Notes under the pieces: generated by a model | What the model saw: the letters and a program-made list of their open reading frames with translations, nothing else | Told to the model about the DNA's origin: nothing | The model's database searches: none | Program-made: the position numbers and the translations under genes | Shown here: positions 32,091 to 41,052 of the stretch, piece by piece | How positions within the stretch are numbered: the first letter of the stretch is position 1 | Layout of the letters: each line of letters opens with the position of its first letter | Origin: Gammaproteobacteria bacterium 45_16_T64 | GTDB taxonomy: Bacteria; Pseudomonadota; Gammaproteobacteria; Pseudomonadales; Ketobacteraceae | Assembly (NCBI GenBank): GCA_002162955.1 | Contig: MABD01000011.1 | Location: forward strand, 62,001 to 126,000 | DNA length: 64,000 bases | Direction: 5' to 3'

Positions 32091-33407
32091 ATGACCGGTT
32101 TGAAGTTGTTTTATTTTGTTCTGATAGGGCAAGCTGTTTCCCTGCTTGGCTCCACCTTGACCAATTTTGGATTAGGCGTGTGGGCGTATGAAATTAGCAA
32201 CGAGGTAAGCGACTTTACCACTATAGCAATAGCGTCCACGCTTCCAGGCATTTTGCTTGCACCTTTTATAGGCTCACTTATTGACCGCTCCAAACGAAAA
32301 GCGATTCTTTTTGGTGCTCAGTTTGGGAGCGCCCTAGTAACAATCACCCTCGCGACGTTGTATTGGACTGATCAGCTACAGGTTTGGCACATTATCGCGG
32401 TGGTACCCTTTGGATCTGTATGCGTCACAATGCTACAAGTAGGGTTTGCCTCTTGTATCTCTTTGGTGGTGCCAAAAGAATCCTTGAGTAAAGCCAATGG
32501 CGCGCTCGCGCTTGGGTTTGGTAGTGTCCAATTGGCCGGGCCTATGTTGGCGGGAGCCGCATTAGATACTATTGGGATGCGAGGCATATTTCTGATTGAT
32601 ATCGTGACTTTTGGCGTTGGCCTTTTGACGATCGCTGTTGTTGCTATTCCCACTCCAGCCCGTGACCCCGAGAAGAAAAAATTCACCTTTGCCAGCATGT
32701 TCTCTGATTTGGCTGAAGCCTATCGCTATATGAAGGATAAGAAAGGGCTATTGGGTGGGTTGTACGTATTTGCCTTGGTGGGTTTTAATGTCTCCATGGT
32801 GCAGGTACTTTTTCTGCCTTTGCTTTTAGGTGTAGGTACTCGGACTGACCTCGGTTTTGTTCAATCGATGGGGGGAGTAGGTACATTGGTTGGTGGAATA
32901 TTAATGATCAGCTGGAAAGGCGCCTCACGTCAGATGTTCGCGGTATTAGGCGCGGCGACCTTTGTCTCGATGATGTTAGTGGTGCTTCCTGTTGCCCAAC
33001 AAATTTGGATGTTGGCTGCGGGAGCCTTTGTTATTATGCTGGCAGCGCCGATTTCCGCTGCATCGAGTCAAACTCTGTGGCAAAAGAAGATAGATGCTTC
33101 CATTCAAGGAAGAGTATTTGGGCTGCGGAATACAATTTCCCGAGCAGCACAGCCCTTGGCATTTTTTATGGCGGGATATCTAGCGGATACCTACTTCGAA
33201 CCCTCAATGCTTGAAGGTGGAGCGCTTGCGCCATTCTTTGGTGATGTTTGGGGAGTAGGTCAAGGGAGAGGCGTGGCATTATTGATATCTTGTGCCGGTC
33301 TAGCAAGTTTATTGGTGGTATTGGTTGCATGGATGATACCGAGTATTAGACGAGCCGATATAAATCTTCCTGACGTTGTTGTGGATCCTGTCACTAGCCA
33401 ACCGTGA
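32091..33407 (+). CDS. MFS efflux transporter, EntS/MFS_3-like
   Basis: Inner-membrane proton-driven exporter, 438 aa. The hydrophobic pattern fits about twelve membrane segments. The loop FIGSLIDRSKRKAILFG between helices 2 and 3 matches the major facilitator signature (GxxxDRxxRR type). The N-terminal part (LGSTLTNFGLGVWAYE) is typical of the enterobactin-exporter-like MFS_3 group. It begins 49 bp after the aminotransferase gene and ends in a terminator-like hairpin, so it is likely the last gene of the NRPS-2 unit. Export of the peptide is inferred from context. The upstream Shine-Dalgarno sequence is weak. Confidence 0.88.
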   Translation: MTGLKLFYFVLIGQAVSLLGSTLTNFGLGVWAYEISNEVSDFTTIAIASTLPGILLAPFIGSLIDRSKRKAILFGAQFGSALVTITLATLYWTDQLQVWHIIAVVPFGSVCVTMLQVGFASCISLVVPKESLSKANGALALGFGSVQLAGPMLAGAALDTIGMRGIFLIDIVTFGVGLLTIAVVAIPTPARDPEKKKFTFASMFSDLAEAYRYMKDKKGLLGGLYVFALVGFNVSMVQVLFLPLLLGVGTRTDLGFVQSMGGVGTLVGGILMISWKGASRQMFAVLGAATFVSMMLVVLPVAQQIWMLAAGAFVIMLAAPISAASSQTLWQKKIDASIQGRVFGLRNTISRAAQPLAFFMAGYLADTYFEPSMLEGGALAPFFGDVWGVGQGRGVALLISCAGLASLLVVLVAWMIPSIRRADINLPDVVVDPVTSQP

Positions 33408-33457
33408 AAAGCATCAGTGCACCCTAATTAATATAGGTGTACCCTGGTGTTTTTCAC
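33404..33457 (+). terminator. Imperfect long hairpin at the end of the MFS gene
   Basis: GTGAAAA (33404-33410) pairs perfectly with TTTTCAC (33451-33457). Inside it GTGCACC (33417-33423) pairs with GGTGTAC (33436-33442) with one wobble. It overlaps the MFS stop codon and contains a T run. Termination of the NRPS-2 transcript here is plausible, and the next gene is 310 bp away. Confidence 0.4.
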
Positions 33458-33767
33458 AGTTCGGTCACATCCCTTTGTTACCGTGGGTTTCAGCAATGTT
33501 ACAGTTTGTAAAATTGCGCAGTATTTACTTTGTCGGTTATTGACGGGGAAATTCTTTGAGGGCTATATTTGTCTATACATTGAGCTGCATTTTGTGGCTC
33601 GCGGCCAGTAGTGGTACACGTGTACCATTTTGGTTTCTAAAATGCTGACATCTATAGCTAAATAGAATTTCCTAGATAGCACTTCGTGAGGTGATAATGC
33701 CATTGGGCTAACCACCAAAAGAAGTGGTCGATAATTACAATAATAAGACATTCCACTGGATATCTTT
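33408..33767. other. 360-bp intergenic region before the type II thioesterase
   Basis: No credible ORF. It contains the second half of the MFS hairpin and a perfect 16-bp palindrome at 33612-33627. A weak GGATAT-like ribosome site precedes the next ATG. No clear -35/-10 pair was found. Confidence 0.5.
33612..33627. promoter_or_regulatory. 16-bp perfect palindrome TGGTACACGTGTACCA, candidate operator
   Basis: The sequence equals its own reverse complement over 16 bp and lies 140 bp upstream of the type II thioesterase. The half site GTGTACC recurs at 33437-33443. Binding by a dimeric regulator is inference. Confidence 0.35.
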
Positions 33768-34601
33768 ATGGGCGCATTACAAAGCAGTATTCCCGATATA
33801 TCAGACAGCGTGTGGTTTCAGGTCTCTAAACCTGTGTCAAAACCGCGATTACGTTTGTTCTGCTTTAGCTATGCGGGCGGCAACGCATCAGCATATCGGG
33901 ATTGGTACCAACAGTTACCTGATGATGTAGAGGTGTGCTCGGTGCAGCTCCCTGGTAGGGGATCACGCTTCAAAGAGAACGCGTACACTAATCTTGATGC
34001 TCTGTTGGGTGCTCTAGAGTCAGCCATTGCTCCATACCTAAATGCTTCTTATGCATTTTTTGGGCATAGCATGGGGGCGCAAGTCGCCTATGAGCTAGCG
34101 CGAAAGCTCCGTGACAAGGGACTAAATGAACCGGAATATCTATTCGTGTCTGGCCGAAGAGCTCCTCAGTTGCCGGCAAAGAGAAAGCCTATTCACGGGT
34201 TACCTGAAGATCAATTTCTAGAAGAAATTCGTCGTTTAAACGGTACGCCCGCAGAAGCACTGGATAACCCAGAGCTTATGGCGCTAGTAAGCCCTATATT
34301 GAGGGCTGATTGCCAAGTCATAGAAACATGGGATTATGAACCATCGGAGCCTTTGGCTATTCCCGTATTGGCTTTGGGTGGGGCTAAAGATGATAATGTT
34401 GCTATTGATGAATTAGAGGATTGGGCAAAAGTCACCAATAAACATTTCGGGTTGCAATTGTTTTCAGGTGACCACTTTTACCTACACTCCGCCACAGATT
34501 CCCTGTTGAATTGCCTCGCAAATACTCTGGAGAAGGCTGTTGGTCGATCTGATAACCTGCTTTCCAAAGTTGTTCAAAAGGCAGCCAGTAAAATTCAATA
34601 A
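33768..34601 (+). CDS. Type II (editing) thioesterase, GrsT family
   Basis: Stand-alone alpha/beta hydrolase that removes stalled or mis-primed acyl groups from NRPS carrier proteins. The 277-aa length is slightly above the usual 240-260 aa. Motifs: LFCFSYAGGNASAY at the start of the fold, the nucleophile Ser in FFGHSMGAQVAYELA, an acidic residue in LALGGAKDDNV, and the catalytic His in SGDHFYLH. It follows the MFS gene after 360 bp and may have its own promoter. The link to the NRPS genes rests on family role and proximity. Confidence 0.9.
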   Translation: MGALQSSIPDISDSVWFQVSKPVSKPRLRLFCFSYAGGNASAYRDWYQQLPDDVEVCSVQLPGRGSRFKENAYTNLDALLGALESAIAPYLNASYAFFGHSMGAQVAYELARKLRDKGLNEPEYLFVSGRRAPQLPAKRKPIHGLPEDQFLEEIRRLNGTPAEALDNPELMALVSPILRADCQVIETWDYEPSEPLAIPVLALGGAKDDNVAIDELEDWAKVTNKHFGLQLFSGDHFYLHSATDSLLNCLANTLEKAVGRSDNLLSKVVQKAASKIQ

Positions 34602-34801
34602 TGTCCCATCGGTAAATGGCAAGGATGCTTGTTGTGTCGAAATCCCTCCATATTGAGCAGTACCCGCAGATCCAACTTTGTAATTTATTGTTGTTACTGT
34701 TTAATATCTAAGTGTTTTTCCGCTACTATGCATGTGCTCACAGCACGATTAAAATGCTGGAATGCGTGTAAACAAAAAGAATAATTAACGGTCTACAGTT
34801 C

Positions 34802-34817
34802 ATATAACGTGTTATAT
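34802..34817. promoter_or_regulatory. Inverted repeat ATATAACGTGTTATAT before the RND operon
   Basis: Perfect 7-bp arms with a 2-bp centre, 55 bp upstream of the adaptor start, in a 271-bp non-coding stretch. It suits a TetR-like dimer site or promoter operator. No regulator gene is adjacent, so this is a candidate only. Confidence 0.3.
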
Positions 34818-34872
34818 AACTACACTCTACGGTACTGATGTAGATCAAAAATCATAAAAAAGCAGATTAAGA

Positions 34873-36525
34873 ATGAATAAAGCACTTAAGGTTGTTTTGC
34901 CTATTGCGGCCATTATCGGAGCTTTGGTTGTATCCGCTCTATTGTTTATGAGTCGTCCAAAAGTAGAATTGAAACCGGTTGAGATTAAGCAGCCGCTGGT
35001 TTCCGTCACCCCGGTACAGTCTCAGGCTTTGAGTATCCCCGTCGTAACACGTGGAACTGTGACACCGGGCACTGAAATTCAGTTAACCTCGGAGGTAAGT
35101 GGTCAGGTTCGCACGGTGTCTAATCATTTTGCCAATGGCGGTTTTTTTAAGAAAGGCGAAGTGCTCGTTAAGGTTGATCCGATTGAATATGAAGTAAATA
35201 TTAGCCGGGCAAAGGCAAATGTGGCTAAAGCGAAGCAAGCAGAACTGCAAGCCCACGCAGAATTCAAAGCTCGAAGTCGAGTGAGGGGTGTAAAGAGGGA
35301 CGCTTATGCCTCCGGTAAAGCGCAATGGGACCAGGCCAAGTCAAGTCTACAGGCAGCTAAAGCTGAGTTGGAATCAGCACAATTACAGAAGAAAAGAACC
35401 ATCATAAAGGCTCCTTTTGACGGCAGGGTGAGGTATAAGTCTGTTGATGTAGGGCAATATATTCGCCCCGGTGTTCAGTTAGGAACGATTTATGCTGTTG
35501 ATGTTGCGGAAGTTCGATTACCGCTTTCTGATAGGCAATTGGGTTTAGTTGATGTTCCTTTGCGCTACCAGGAGGCTGCAGAGATGGAAGGTACACCTGT
35601 CATCCTGAAAGGGCAGTATGGCGGCAAAACCTATGAATGGATGGGGAGAGTTGTTCGAGCAGAAGGTGGGCTAGACGAGAAAAATCGGCTACTTTATGTG
35701 GTTGCACAAATTGAAGACCCCTATGCTCGGGATGTAAATCAGCCTGATCGCCCGCCATTATCTGCAGGGACTTTTGTAGAAGCGAAAATAGCGGGCCGGT
35801 ACCATGAAAGCGTATTCACTATTCCGCGAAGGGCGTTACGTAATGGTAATCAATTGTGGTTAGTTGATGCGGATAAGCGACTATTTCGGCGTGAAGTCGA
35901 CGTTTTATATAAAGGCAAGGATCAAATTTATGTCCAAGGTGGATTGACTAATGGTGAGCAAGTTGTGCTCAGTCAATTGGACATCGCAGTGGAGGGAATG
36001 CAGGTGCGAACTAAGCTAGACGCACCTAGAGATCAGGATGACACGCCGTCACGAGTTAATGACCTTATGAGTGGGGCGGCGGAGCTGAGAGAACGTAAAG
36101 CTGTTGGCTTCACAACGGATCAAATTACTCCTCAGCAAATGAAGGCGATGGCACTTAAAGCCAAAGCAGCACTTGAGAGTTTAGACGAGCCGGCACGTGA
36201 AAAGCTGGTAGACAATGTTAAAAATATAGTTGACTCAGTCAAGCAAGTTGCTACTGAGATCCCAAGCCCGAAAGTGGAAGAGTCAATTGAAATTGCAGTT
36301 GAGTCTGAGGAAGGTGAGGAGGAGATGTCGCCTTTGGCAGCACTTATTGCGCAAGACGAAGCTGATGCTCAGCTGGAAGCCGACGCTCAGATAAAATTAG
36401 AGACGCAAAGCATTAGCAATGAGCCACCACAAGGCAAGACGACACCAGATGTGGTTGCATCCGTATCTTCAGGTGGCGTTACTAAAGCTATTGCTCCAGC
36501 ACCATTGGTGGAAGCTGCCCAATGA
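34873..36525 (+). CDS. RND efflux periplasmic adaptor (HlyD/AcrA family) with long acidic C-terminal tail
   Basis: Membrane-fusion protein joining an RND pump to an outer-membrane channel. One N-terminal membrane anchor lies near residues 7-28. The lipoyl/barrel-sandwich half motif LTSEVSGQVRTVSNHFANGG is followed by a coiled-coil hairpin with the Ala/Lys/Gln-rich stretch about residues 110-175, then KAPFDGRVRYKSVDVGQY as the second lipoyl half. The last ~150 residues (from about 400) are rich in Glu, Asp and Gln, contain EEGEEEMSP, and go beyond the usual 350-400 aa. It overlaps the RND gene by 4 bp (ATGA), which indicates translational coupling. Substrate is unknown; export of the NRPS product is possible from the location. 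Confidence 0.9.
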   Translation: MNKALKVVLPIAAIIGALVVSALLFMSRPKVELKPVEIKQPLVSVTPVQSQALSIPVVTRGTVTPGTEIQLTSEVSGQVRTVSNHFANGGFFKKGEVLVKVDPIEYEVNISRAKANVAKAKQAELQAHAEFKARSRVRGVKRDAYASGKAQWDQAKSSLQAAKAELESAQLQKKRTIIKAPFDGRVRYKSVDVGQYIRPGVQLGTIYAVDVAEVRLPLSDRQLGLVDVPLRYQEAAEMEGTPVILKGQYGGKTYEWMGRVVRAEGGLDEKNRLLYVVAQIEDPYARDVNQPDRPPLSAGTFVEAKIAGRYHESVFTIPRRALRNGNQLWLVDADKRLFRREVDVLYKGKDQIYVQGGLTNGEQVVLSQLDIAVEGMQVRTKLDAPRDQDDTPSRVNDLMSGAAELRERKAVGFTTDQITPQQMKAMALKAKAALESLDEPAREKLVDNVKNIVDSVKQVATEIPSPKVEESIEIAVESEEGEEEMSPLAALIAQDEADAQLEADAQIKLETQSISNEPPQGKTTPDVVASVSSGGVTKAIAPAPLVEAAQ

Positions 36526-39500
36526 ATGGAGTGATTGCTTGGTTTGCTGAAAACAAGGTTGCTGCCAACCTTCTGATGGTTTTTATCTTGATTGCTGGCG
36601 CGCTGTCGTTAAGTGACGCTAGGAAAGAGATACTACCGAACATATCGTTGGATCTGATTACCATAACGACGGCTTACCCTGGAGCGTCTCCAGAAGACGT
36701 TGAGAAGTCGGTAATTACTCGTATTGAATCTGCTGTTTACGACGTAGAAGGTATAAAGTCGCTGTCCGCTCGTGCGAATGAGCATTTGGGGTTGGTAACA
36801 GTTGAGGTTGCTTATGGCTATGATGCAAAGGAAGTACTTAATGAAATAAAGGCGAGGGTTGACGGGATTGGAACGTTTCCCAGTGATGTTGAGCGTCCCA
36901 TCATAAAAGAAATTTCGGTTAGAAACCTTGTTGCATATGTGCTGATTTCTGGTCCAGCAGATACTCGATCACTTAAAAATATAGCGAAGAACATTAAGAC
37001 TGATCTCACTGGTTTGGACACTATTAGCCAGGTAGAGCACACGGCGAGCAAGCCATCAGAAATAGCCATAGAAGTGTCTGAATCCTCACTGCAACGTTAT
37101 GGGATGAGCTTTTCGGAGGTTGCCGCTGCTGTGCGCCAAAGCTCTCTCGATTTGCCTACAGGCGTTATAAAAACCGCTCAAGGTGATATTTCTATCAAGG
37201 CCAAAGGTCAGGTGTATTGGGGAGATCAATTTGAGGAGATTGTCGTTAGAGCGTTGCCTGATGGCGCCCAGGTGTTGGTTAGAGATGTTGCAAACGTATC
37301 TGACGGGTTTAAAGCGGGAATTTCATCGGCAGAGTTCAACGGACAGCCTGCCGTCGCCTTGAGTGTGTACCGGGTCGGAAATCAAAATATACTCGATATA
37401 TCGCAAGCTCTGAAAGACTACGTCGCTAATCCAAGAACCTATGTGCCGGATAACGTGAAAGTTGAGGTGTGGCAGGATACGTCGGTCTATTTCAAAAGCA
37501 GGATGGATTTACTGACTGAAAATGCTGCTGGCGGTCTCGCTCTGTTGTTTGTGATCTTGTTGATGTTCTTACGTTTTGGGCTTTCTTTTTGGGTTAGCTT
37601 GGGAATTCCGATTTCCTTCATGGGGGCTTTTTGGTTGCTGCCTATTTTTGGTGGGTCGATCAATATGATTTCTCTGTTTGCCTTCATCCTAGTGTTAGGG
37701 GTGGTGGTTGATGATGCGATTATTGTTGGAGAAAATATTTTTAGCCTTCATCGTAAAGGTGTAACTGGTTTGGAGGGCGCAGTGTTGGGCGCGCAAGAAG
37801 TTGCGAAGCCGGTTGTGTTTGCTGTCTTGACTACCGTTATCGCATTCTTGCCTTTGGTCATGCTTCCAGGGCCGGAAGGTAAATTGATGCAGGTCATACC
37901 TATTGTTGTTATCGCAACACTTATGTTTTCTTTACTTGAATCTCTCTTAGTTTTGCCGGCACACCTTTCCGGAAGTAAGAGTGATGATATTGATCGGATT
38001 CCAGTGCTTAGCGGTCTTCAGTCGCGTTTCTCTTTCGGGCTTGAGCGATTTATCGATAATGTCTACAAGCCTTTCTTAGAGAAATGTTTAGCATGGCGCT
38101 ATACCTCTTTGTTTGTGTTTGTTGCTGTACTTATCATGGCACTCGCGTTGGTTGCTTCGGGCTGGCTGAAATTGGTAATGTTCTCAACGATTGAAGCTGA
38201 TACGGCAAGTGCAGACGTTTCGTTTGCGCAGGCGGCCCCGCCAAGCGTTGTTCGGCAGGGCATTAAGTCGCTCGAAAATGCAGCTTTTGAAATTAAAAGA
38301 GAGTTGAAAGCGGAGACGGGTGAAGAGCAAATAGTTCATATATTTACAACTTACGCGAACGAAAACTCAGGCAATATCATTATAGAAATGGCGGCGTCGG
38401 AAGATCGAAAGCTTTCCGGAACGTCCATTACTGACCGATGGCGCAAGAAGGTTGGGGATTTGCCCGATGTAACTGGATTGACCTTTAAGTCAACTCTAAG
38501 TCAATCAGGAGCTTCGATAAATCTAGAGCTATCTTCCAATAGCTTGGAGGACCTCAAGGCTGCATCGGAGGGGCTGAAGGCTCGAATGGCTGAATATAAA
38601 GGCATTTATGGTATCACCGATTCGTTTCAGAAAGGTAAGCAGGAGTTACAAATTGAACTTAAACCTGTAGCGAGAAACCTAGGGCTGAGCCTGGACGAGG
38701 TGGCAGTTCAAGTCAGGCAGGCTTATCATGGAGCAGAGGTGCAAAGCCTGCAGCGGGGCGATGTAGATGTAAAAGTCATTGTTCGTTACCCGGCGGAAGA
38801 GCGATCTTCTCTTTGGTATCTTGAAAATATGTATATACGCCTCAGGGATGGCAGTCGAGTTCCTTTGTTGACTGTTGCCGATATTCAGTATGGTGTCGGT
38901 GCGTCTTATATTAAGCGTCACAATCGTCGTCGGATTATCCAGGTTAATGCAAAAATTGACGATAGCATCTCCTCAGAGGTCAAGGTGATGGCTGCGCTTA
39001 AGAAAGACTTTTTGACAAGTGTTTCTGAAAATTATCCAGGTATGCGCTGGGCAGTAGCAGGTTCACAAAAGGATAAGGCAGAGTTTCAGTCATATCTCAA
39101 AACAGCTTATTTGTTTGCTTTGTTGGGTATGTACGTGATGATGGCAACACTGTTCCGTTCTTATACTCAGCCTTTGATGGTGATGTTTGCGATACCCTTT
39201 GGCCTCATTGGAGCGTTAATGGGGCATTTCGTGCTGGGGTTGGAAGTCACCCTCTGGTCGTTGGTCGGAATGATTGCGGTGAGTGGCGTTGTGGTTAATG
39301 ACAACCTCGTGCTCGTGGATTATATAAACCGCAAGCTCGAAAGCGGCGAGAGTTTGCTTGCCTCAATCCGAGAGGCTGGTGCTGCTCGATTTAGGCCGAT
39401 TATGCTTACTTCGCTGACAACGTTTGGCGGTTTGACCCCGTTGATGCTGGAAACAAGTCTGCAAGCTCAATTTTTGATCCCTATGGCGGTCTCGTTAGCT

Positions 39501-39875
39501 TTCGGGGTAATGTTCGCCACGATCGTTAGTTTGATTCTGGTGCCTGCTGCTTATTATATTTTGCACGACATCGAATCTGGTTTAAGTAAGTTGTTCAAAA
39601 GTAATGAGCTGGCGGTTTCTGAAGGAGGCTCAGCCGAGGTGGGTGCAGAGCCAATGCTACTAGACCCAGTTGTTGGTGTCGATGATGAAGAAAAGCGTCA
39701 ATGGCATGTGGGGCTTGATGAGGCATACGAGCAGGGTCATAAAGATGGCTTAACGGGAAGTACTCCTAGATCAGCCCCCTACGACCTAGAGGTGCTGGTT
39801 GCGAGTTGGGAGGCTGGCTGGGATGATGGGCGCGAAGAGTTTGAAATGAGTGGTAGCAAGCCGGTGAAAGGGTAA
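36522..39875 (+). CDS. RND efflux permease (AcrB/HAE1-like) with RMF-like C-terminal extension
   Basis: Proton-driven inner-membrane pump, 1,117 aa. It opens with WFAENKVAANLLMVFILIAG as in AcrB-type proteins. The two-Asp TM4 motif LGVVVDDAIIVGENIF is present, and the two porter halves and second membrane half (MIAVSGVVVNDNLVLVDYIN) are intact. After the last helix (about residue 1030) there is a hydrophilic tail. Residues 1068-1107 (39723-39842) read A-x3-G-x3-G-x2-G-x6-PY-x8-W-x2-GW, the spacing of ribosome modulation factor, including APY for CPY. It is co-transcribed with the adaptor and the MORN lipoprotein. The pump call is secure; the meaning of the tail is unknown. Confidence 0.93.
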   Translation: MNGVIAWFAENKVAANLLMVFILIAGALSLSDARKEILPNISLDLITITTAYPGASPEDVEKSVITRIESAVYDVEGIKSLSARANEHLGLVTVEVAYGYDAKEVLNEIKARVDGIGTFPSDVERPIIKEISVRNLVAYVLISGPADTRSLKNIAKNIKTDLTGLDTISQVEHTASKPSEIAIEVSESSLQRYGMSFSEVAAAVRQSSLDLPTGVIKTAQGDISIKAKGQVYWGDQFEEIVVRALPDGAQVLVRDVANVSDGFKAGISSAEFNGQPAVALSVYRVGNQNILDISQALKDYVANPRTYVPDNVKVEVWQDTSVYFKSRMDLLTENAAGGLALLFVILLMFLRFGLSFWVSLGIPISFMGAFWLLPIFGGSINMISLFAFILVLGVVVDDAIIVGENIFSLHRKGVTGLEGAVLGAQEVAKPVVFAVLTTVIAFLPLVMLPGPEGKLMQVIPIVVIATLMFSLLESLLVLPAHLSGSKSDDIDRIPVLSGLQSRFSFGLERFIDNVYKPFLEKCLAWRYTSLFVFVAVLIMALALVASGWLKLVMFSTIEADTASADVSFAQAAPPSVVRQGIKSLENAAFEIKRELKAETGEEQIVHIFTTYANENSGNIIIEMAASEDRKLSGTSITDRWRKKVGDLPDVTGLTFKSTLSQSGASINLELSSNSLEDLKAASEGLKARMAEYKGIYGITDSFQKGKQELQIELKPVARNLGLSLDEVAVQVRQAYHGAEVQSLQRGDVDVKVIVRYPAEERSSLWYLENMYIRLRDGSRVPLLTVADIQYGVGASYIKRHNRRRIIQVNAKIDDSISSEVKVMAALKKDFLTSVSENYPGMRWAVAGSQKDKAEFQSYLKTAYLFALLGMYVMMATLFRSYTQPLMVMFAIPFGLIGALMGHFVLGLEVTLWSLVGMIAVSGVVVNDNLVLVDYINRKLESGESLLASIREAGAARFRPIMLTSLTTFGGLTPLMLETSLQAQFLIPMAVSLAFGVMFATIVSLILVPAAYYILHDIESGLSKLFKSNELAVSEGGSAEVGAEPMLLDPVVGVDDEEKRQWHVGLDEAYEQGHKDGLTGSTPRSAPYDLEVLVASWEAGWDDGREEFEMSGSKPVKG

Positions 39876-39885
39876 ACGTGTAGAA

Positions 39886-41016
39886 ATGTTCTATGATATA
39901 CCCAATACACGAAATTTAACGGAAACCTTTAGAGCGGGAAATTTGAGTTTGTTTAGATCAGTAATGTGCATTGTTATATCCATCCTCGTAGTAGGTTGCG
40001 GAAGCGATACGACGGAGTCAGGGGCAAATGTCGCGCCATCGGCGGTATCCCGGGATTTTGTTGACTTGGATGATGGGGCTCGATTTAGCGGGGACATAGT
40101 CCAAGGTCTTAAGCAGGGTTTTGGTGTCTATATCTGGCCTAATGGAGATCGTTACGAAGGCAATTGGCAAGATGATGCGATGTCTGGTGCGGGGGCGTTT
40201 ACTGATAGATCTGGACGTTTGTACGACGGTCAATGGAAAGCTGGGCGCTACAATGGTGAGGGCGTCTACAAATGGCCTAGTGGTAGCACGTATAAGGGGC
40301 AGTTTGTTGATGGCTTAAAGAATGGCAACGGAAGCTATACCTGGGCCGATGGTCGGGTTTACGTGGGCGAGTTCAAGAATGATAAGAAAAACGGTGCTGG
40401 TTCATATCAATGGCCTGATGGACGAAAATACACAGGTCAATTCGTCAATGATGCACGAACGGGGCGTGGGCGATTGCTAAGCCCGAGTGGAGAGAATTAT
40501 GATGGCCAATTCGTTGAGGGTGCTCAGCACGGCAGTGGTAATGCTAGCTATCCTGATGGCAGTACTTATGAGGGTGAGTTCGACGAGGATCAGAAAGTTG
40601 GTCGCGGCACGATGAAGTGGCCGTCGGGGGAGATATATAGTGGCCAGTTTCGGGCGGATACCCCTAATGGTGCAGGTATTATGCAGTGGCCAAATGGGAA
40701 TCGCTACGAAGGAGGGTTTGTTTCTGGAATCATGCAGGGTAGAGGGAAATACTACTGGCAAGATGGTCGGGTGTATGACGGCGAATTCAAGCATGGTGCC
40801 AGAACAGGTAAAGGATCACTTCAGTGGCCTTCTGGGGAACGCTACATTGGTGACTTTGTGAGCGATACCAGAGAGGGGCGAGGCACCTTTAGCTGGCCTG
40901 ATGGCAGTAAGTATGTGGGCAGTTTTAGCCAGAGTCAGCTGCATGGCCGAGGTAGTTGTACTGCATCCGGTCAAACGGCCCCATGTCGGTTTGATAAAGG
41001 GGTCCGAATAGAATAA
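39886..41016 (+). CDS. MORN-repeat lipoprotein, 13 repeats
   Basis: Predicted lipoprotein: a hydrophobic segment ends in the lipobox LVVGC (Cys at residue 38 from this start). Start choice is uncertain. ATG 39886 gives a long N-region, while TTG 39943 would give a standard short signal sequence. The rest is 13 tandem repeats of about 23 aa with the MORN pattern YxGxFxxGxxxGxGxxxWPDG, from FSGDIVQG near residue 66 to the last, partly degenerate copy ending in a Cys pair. MORN repeats form beta-hairpin rods known for membrane or protein contacts; the role here is unknown. It starts 10 bp after the RND stop, so it probably belongs to the pump operon. Confidence 0.85.
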   Translation: MFYDIPNTRNLTETFRAGNLSLFRSVMCIVISILVVGCGSDTTESGANVAPSAVSRDFVDLDDGARFSGDIVQGLKQGFGVYIWPNGDRYEGNWQDDAMSGAGAFTDRSGRLYDGQWKAGRYNGEGVYKWPSGSTYKGQFVDGLKNGNGSYTWADGRVYVGEFKNDKKNGAGSYQWPDGRKYTGQFVNDARTGRGRLLSPSGENYDGQFVEGAQHGSGNASYPDGSTYEGEFDEDQKVGRGTMKWPSGEIYSGQFRADTPNGAGIMQWPNGNRYEGGFVSGIMQGRGKYYWQDGRVYDGEFKHGARTGKGSLQWPSGERYIGDFVSDTREGRGTFSWPDGSKYVGSFSQSQLHGRGSCTASGQTAPCRFDKGVRIE

Positions 41017-41052
41017 GCCCTAAGGCAGAGGGCGACGACAGTGGCCTGTTCG

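Noticed and set aside
1-34601. The cluster is a siderophore cluster
   Set aside because: A Dab aminotransferase and an EntS-like exporter hint at it, but there is no TonB receptor, hydroxylase, chelator-forming gene or Fur-like box in the window. Left open, not claimed.
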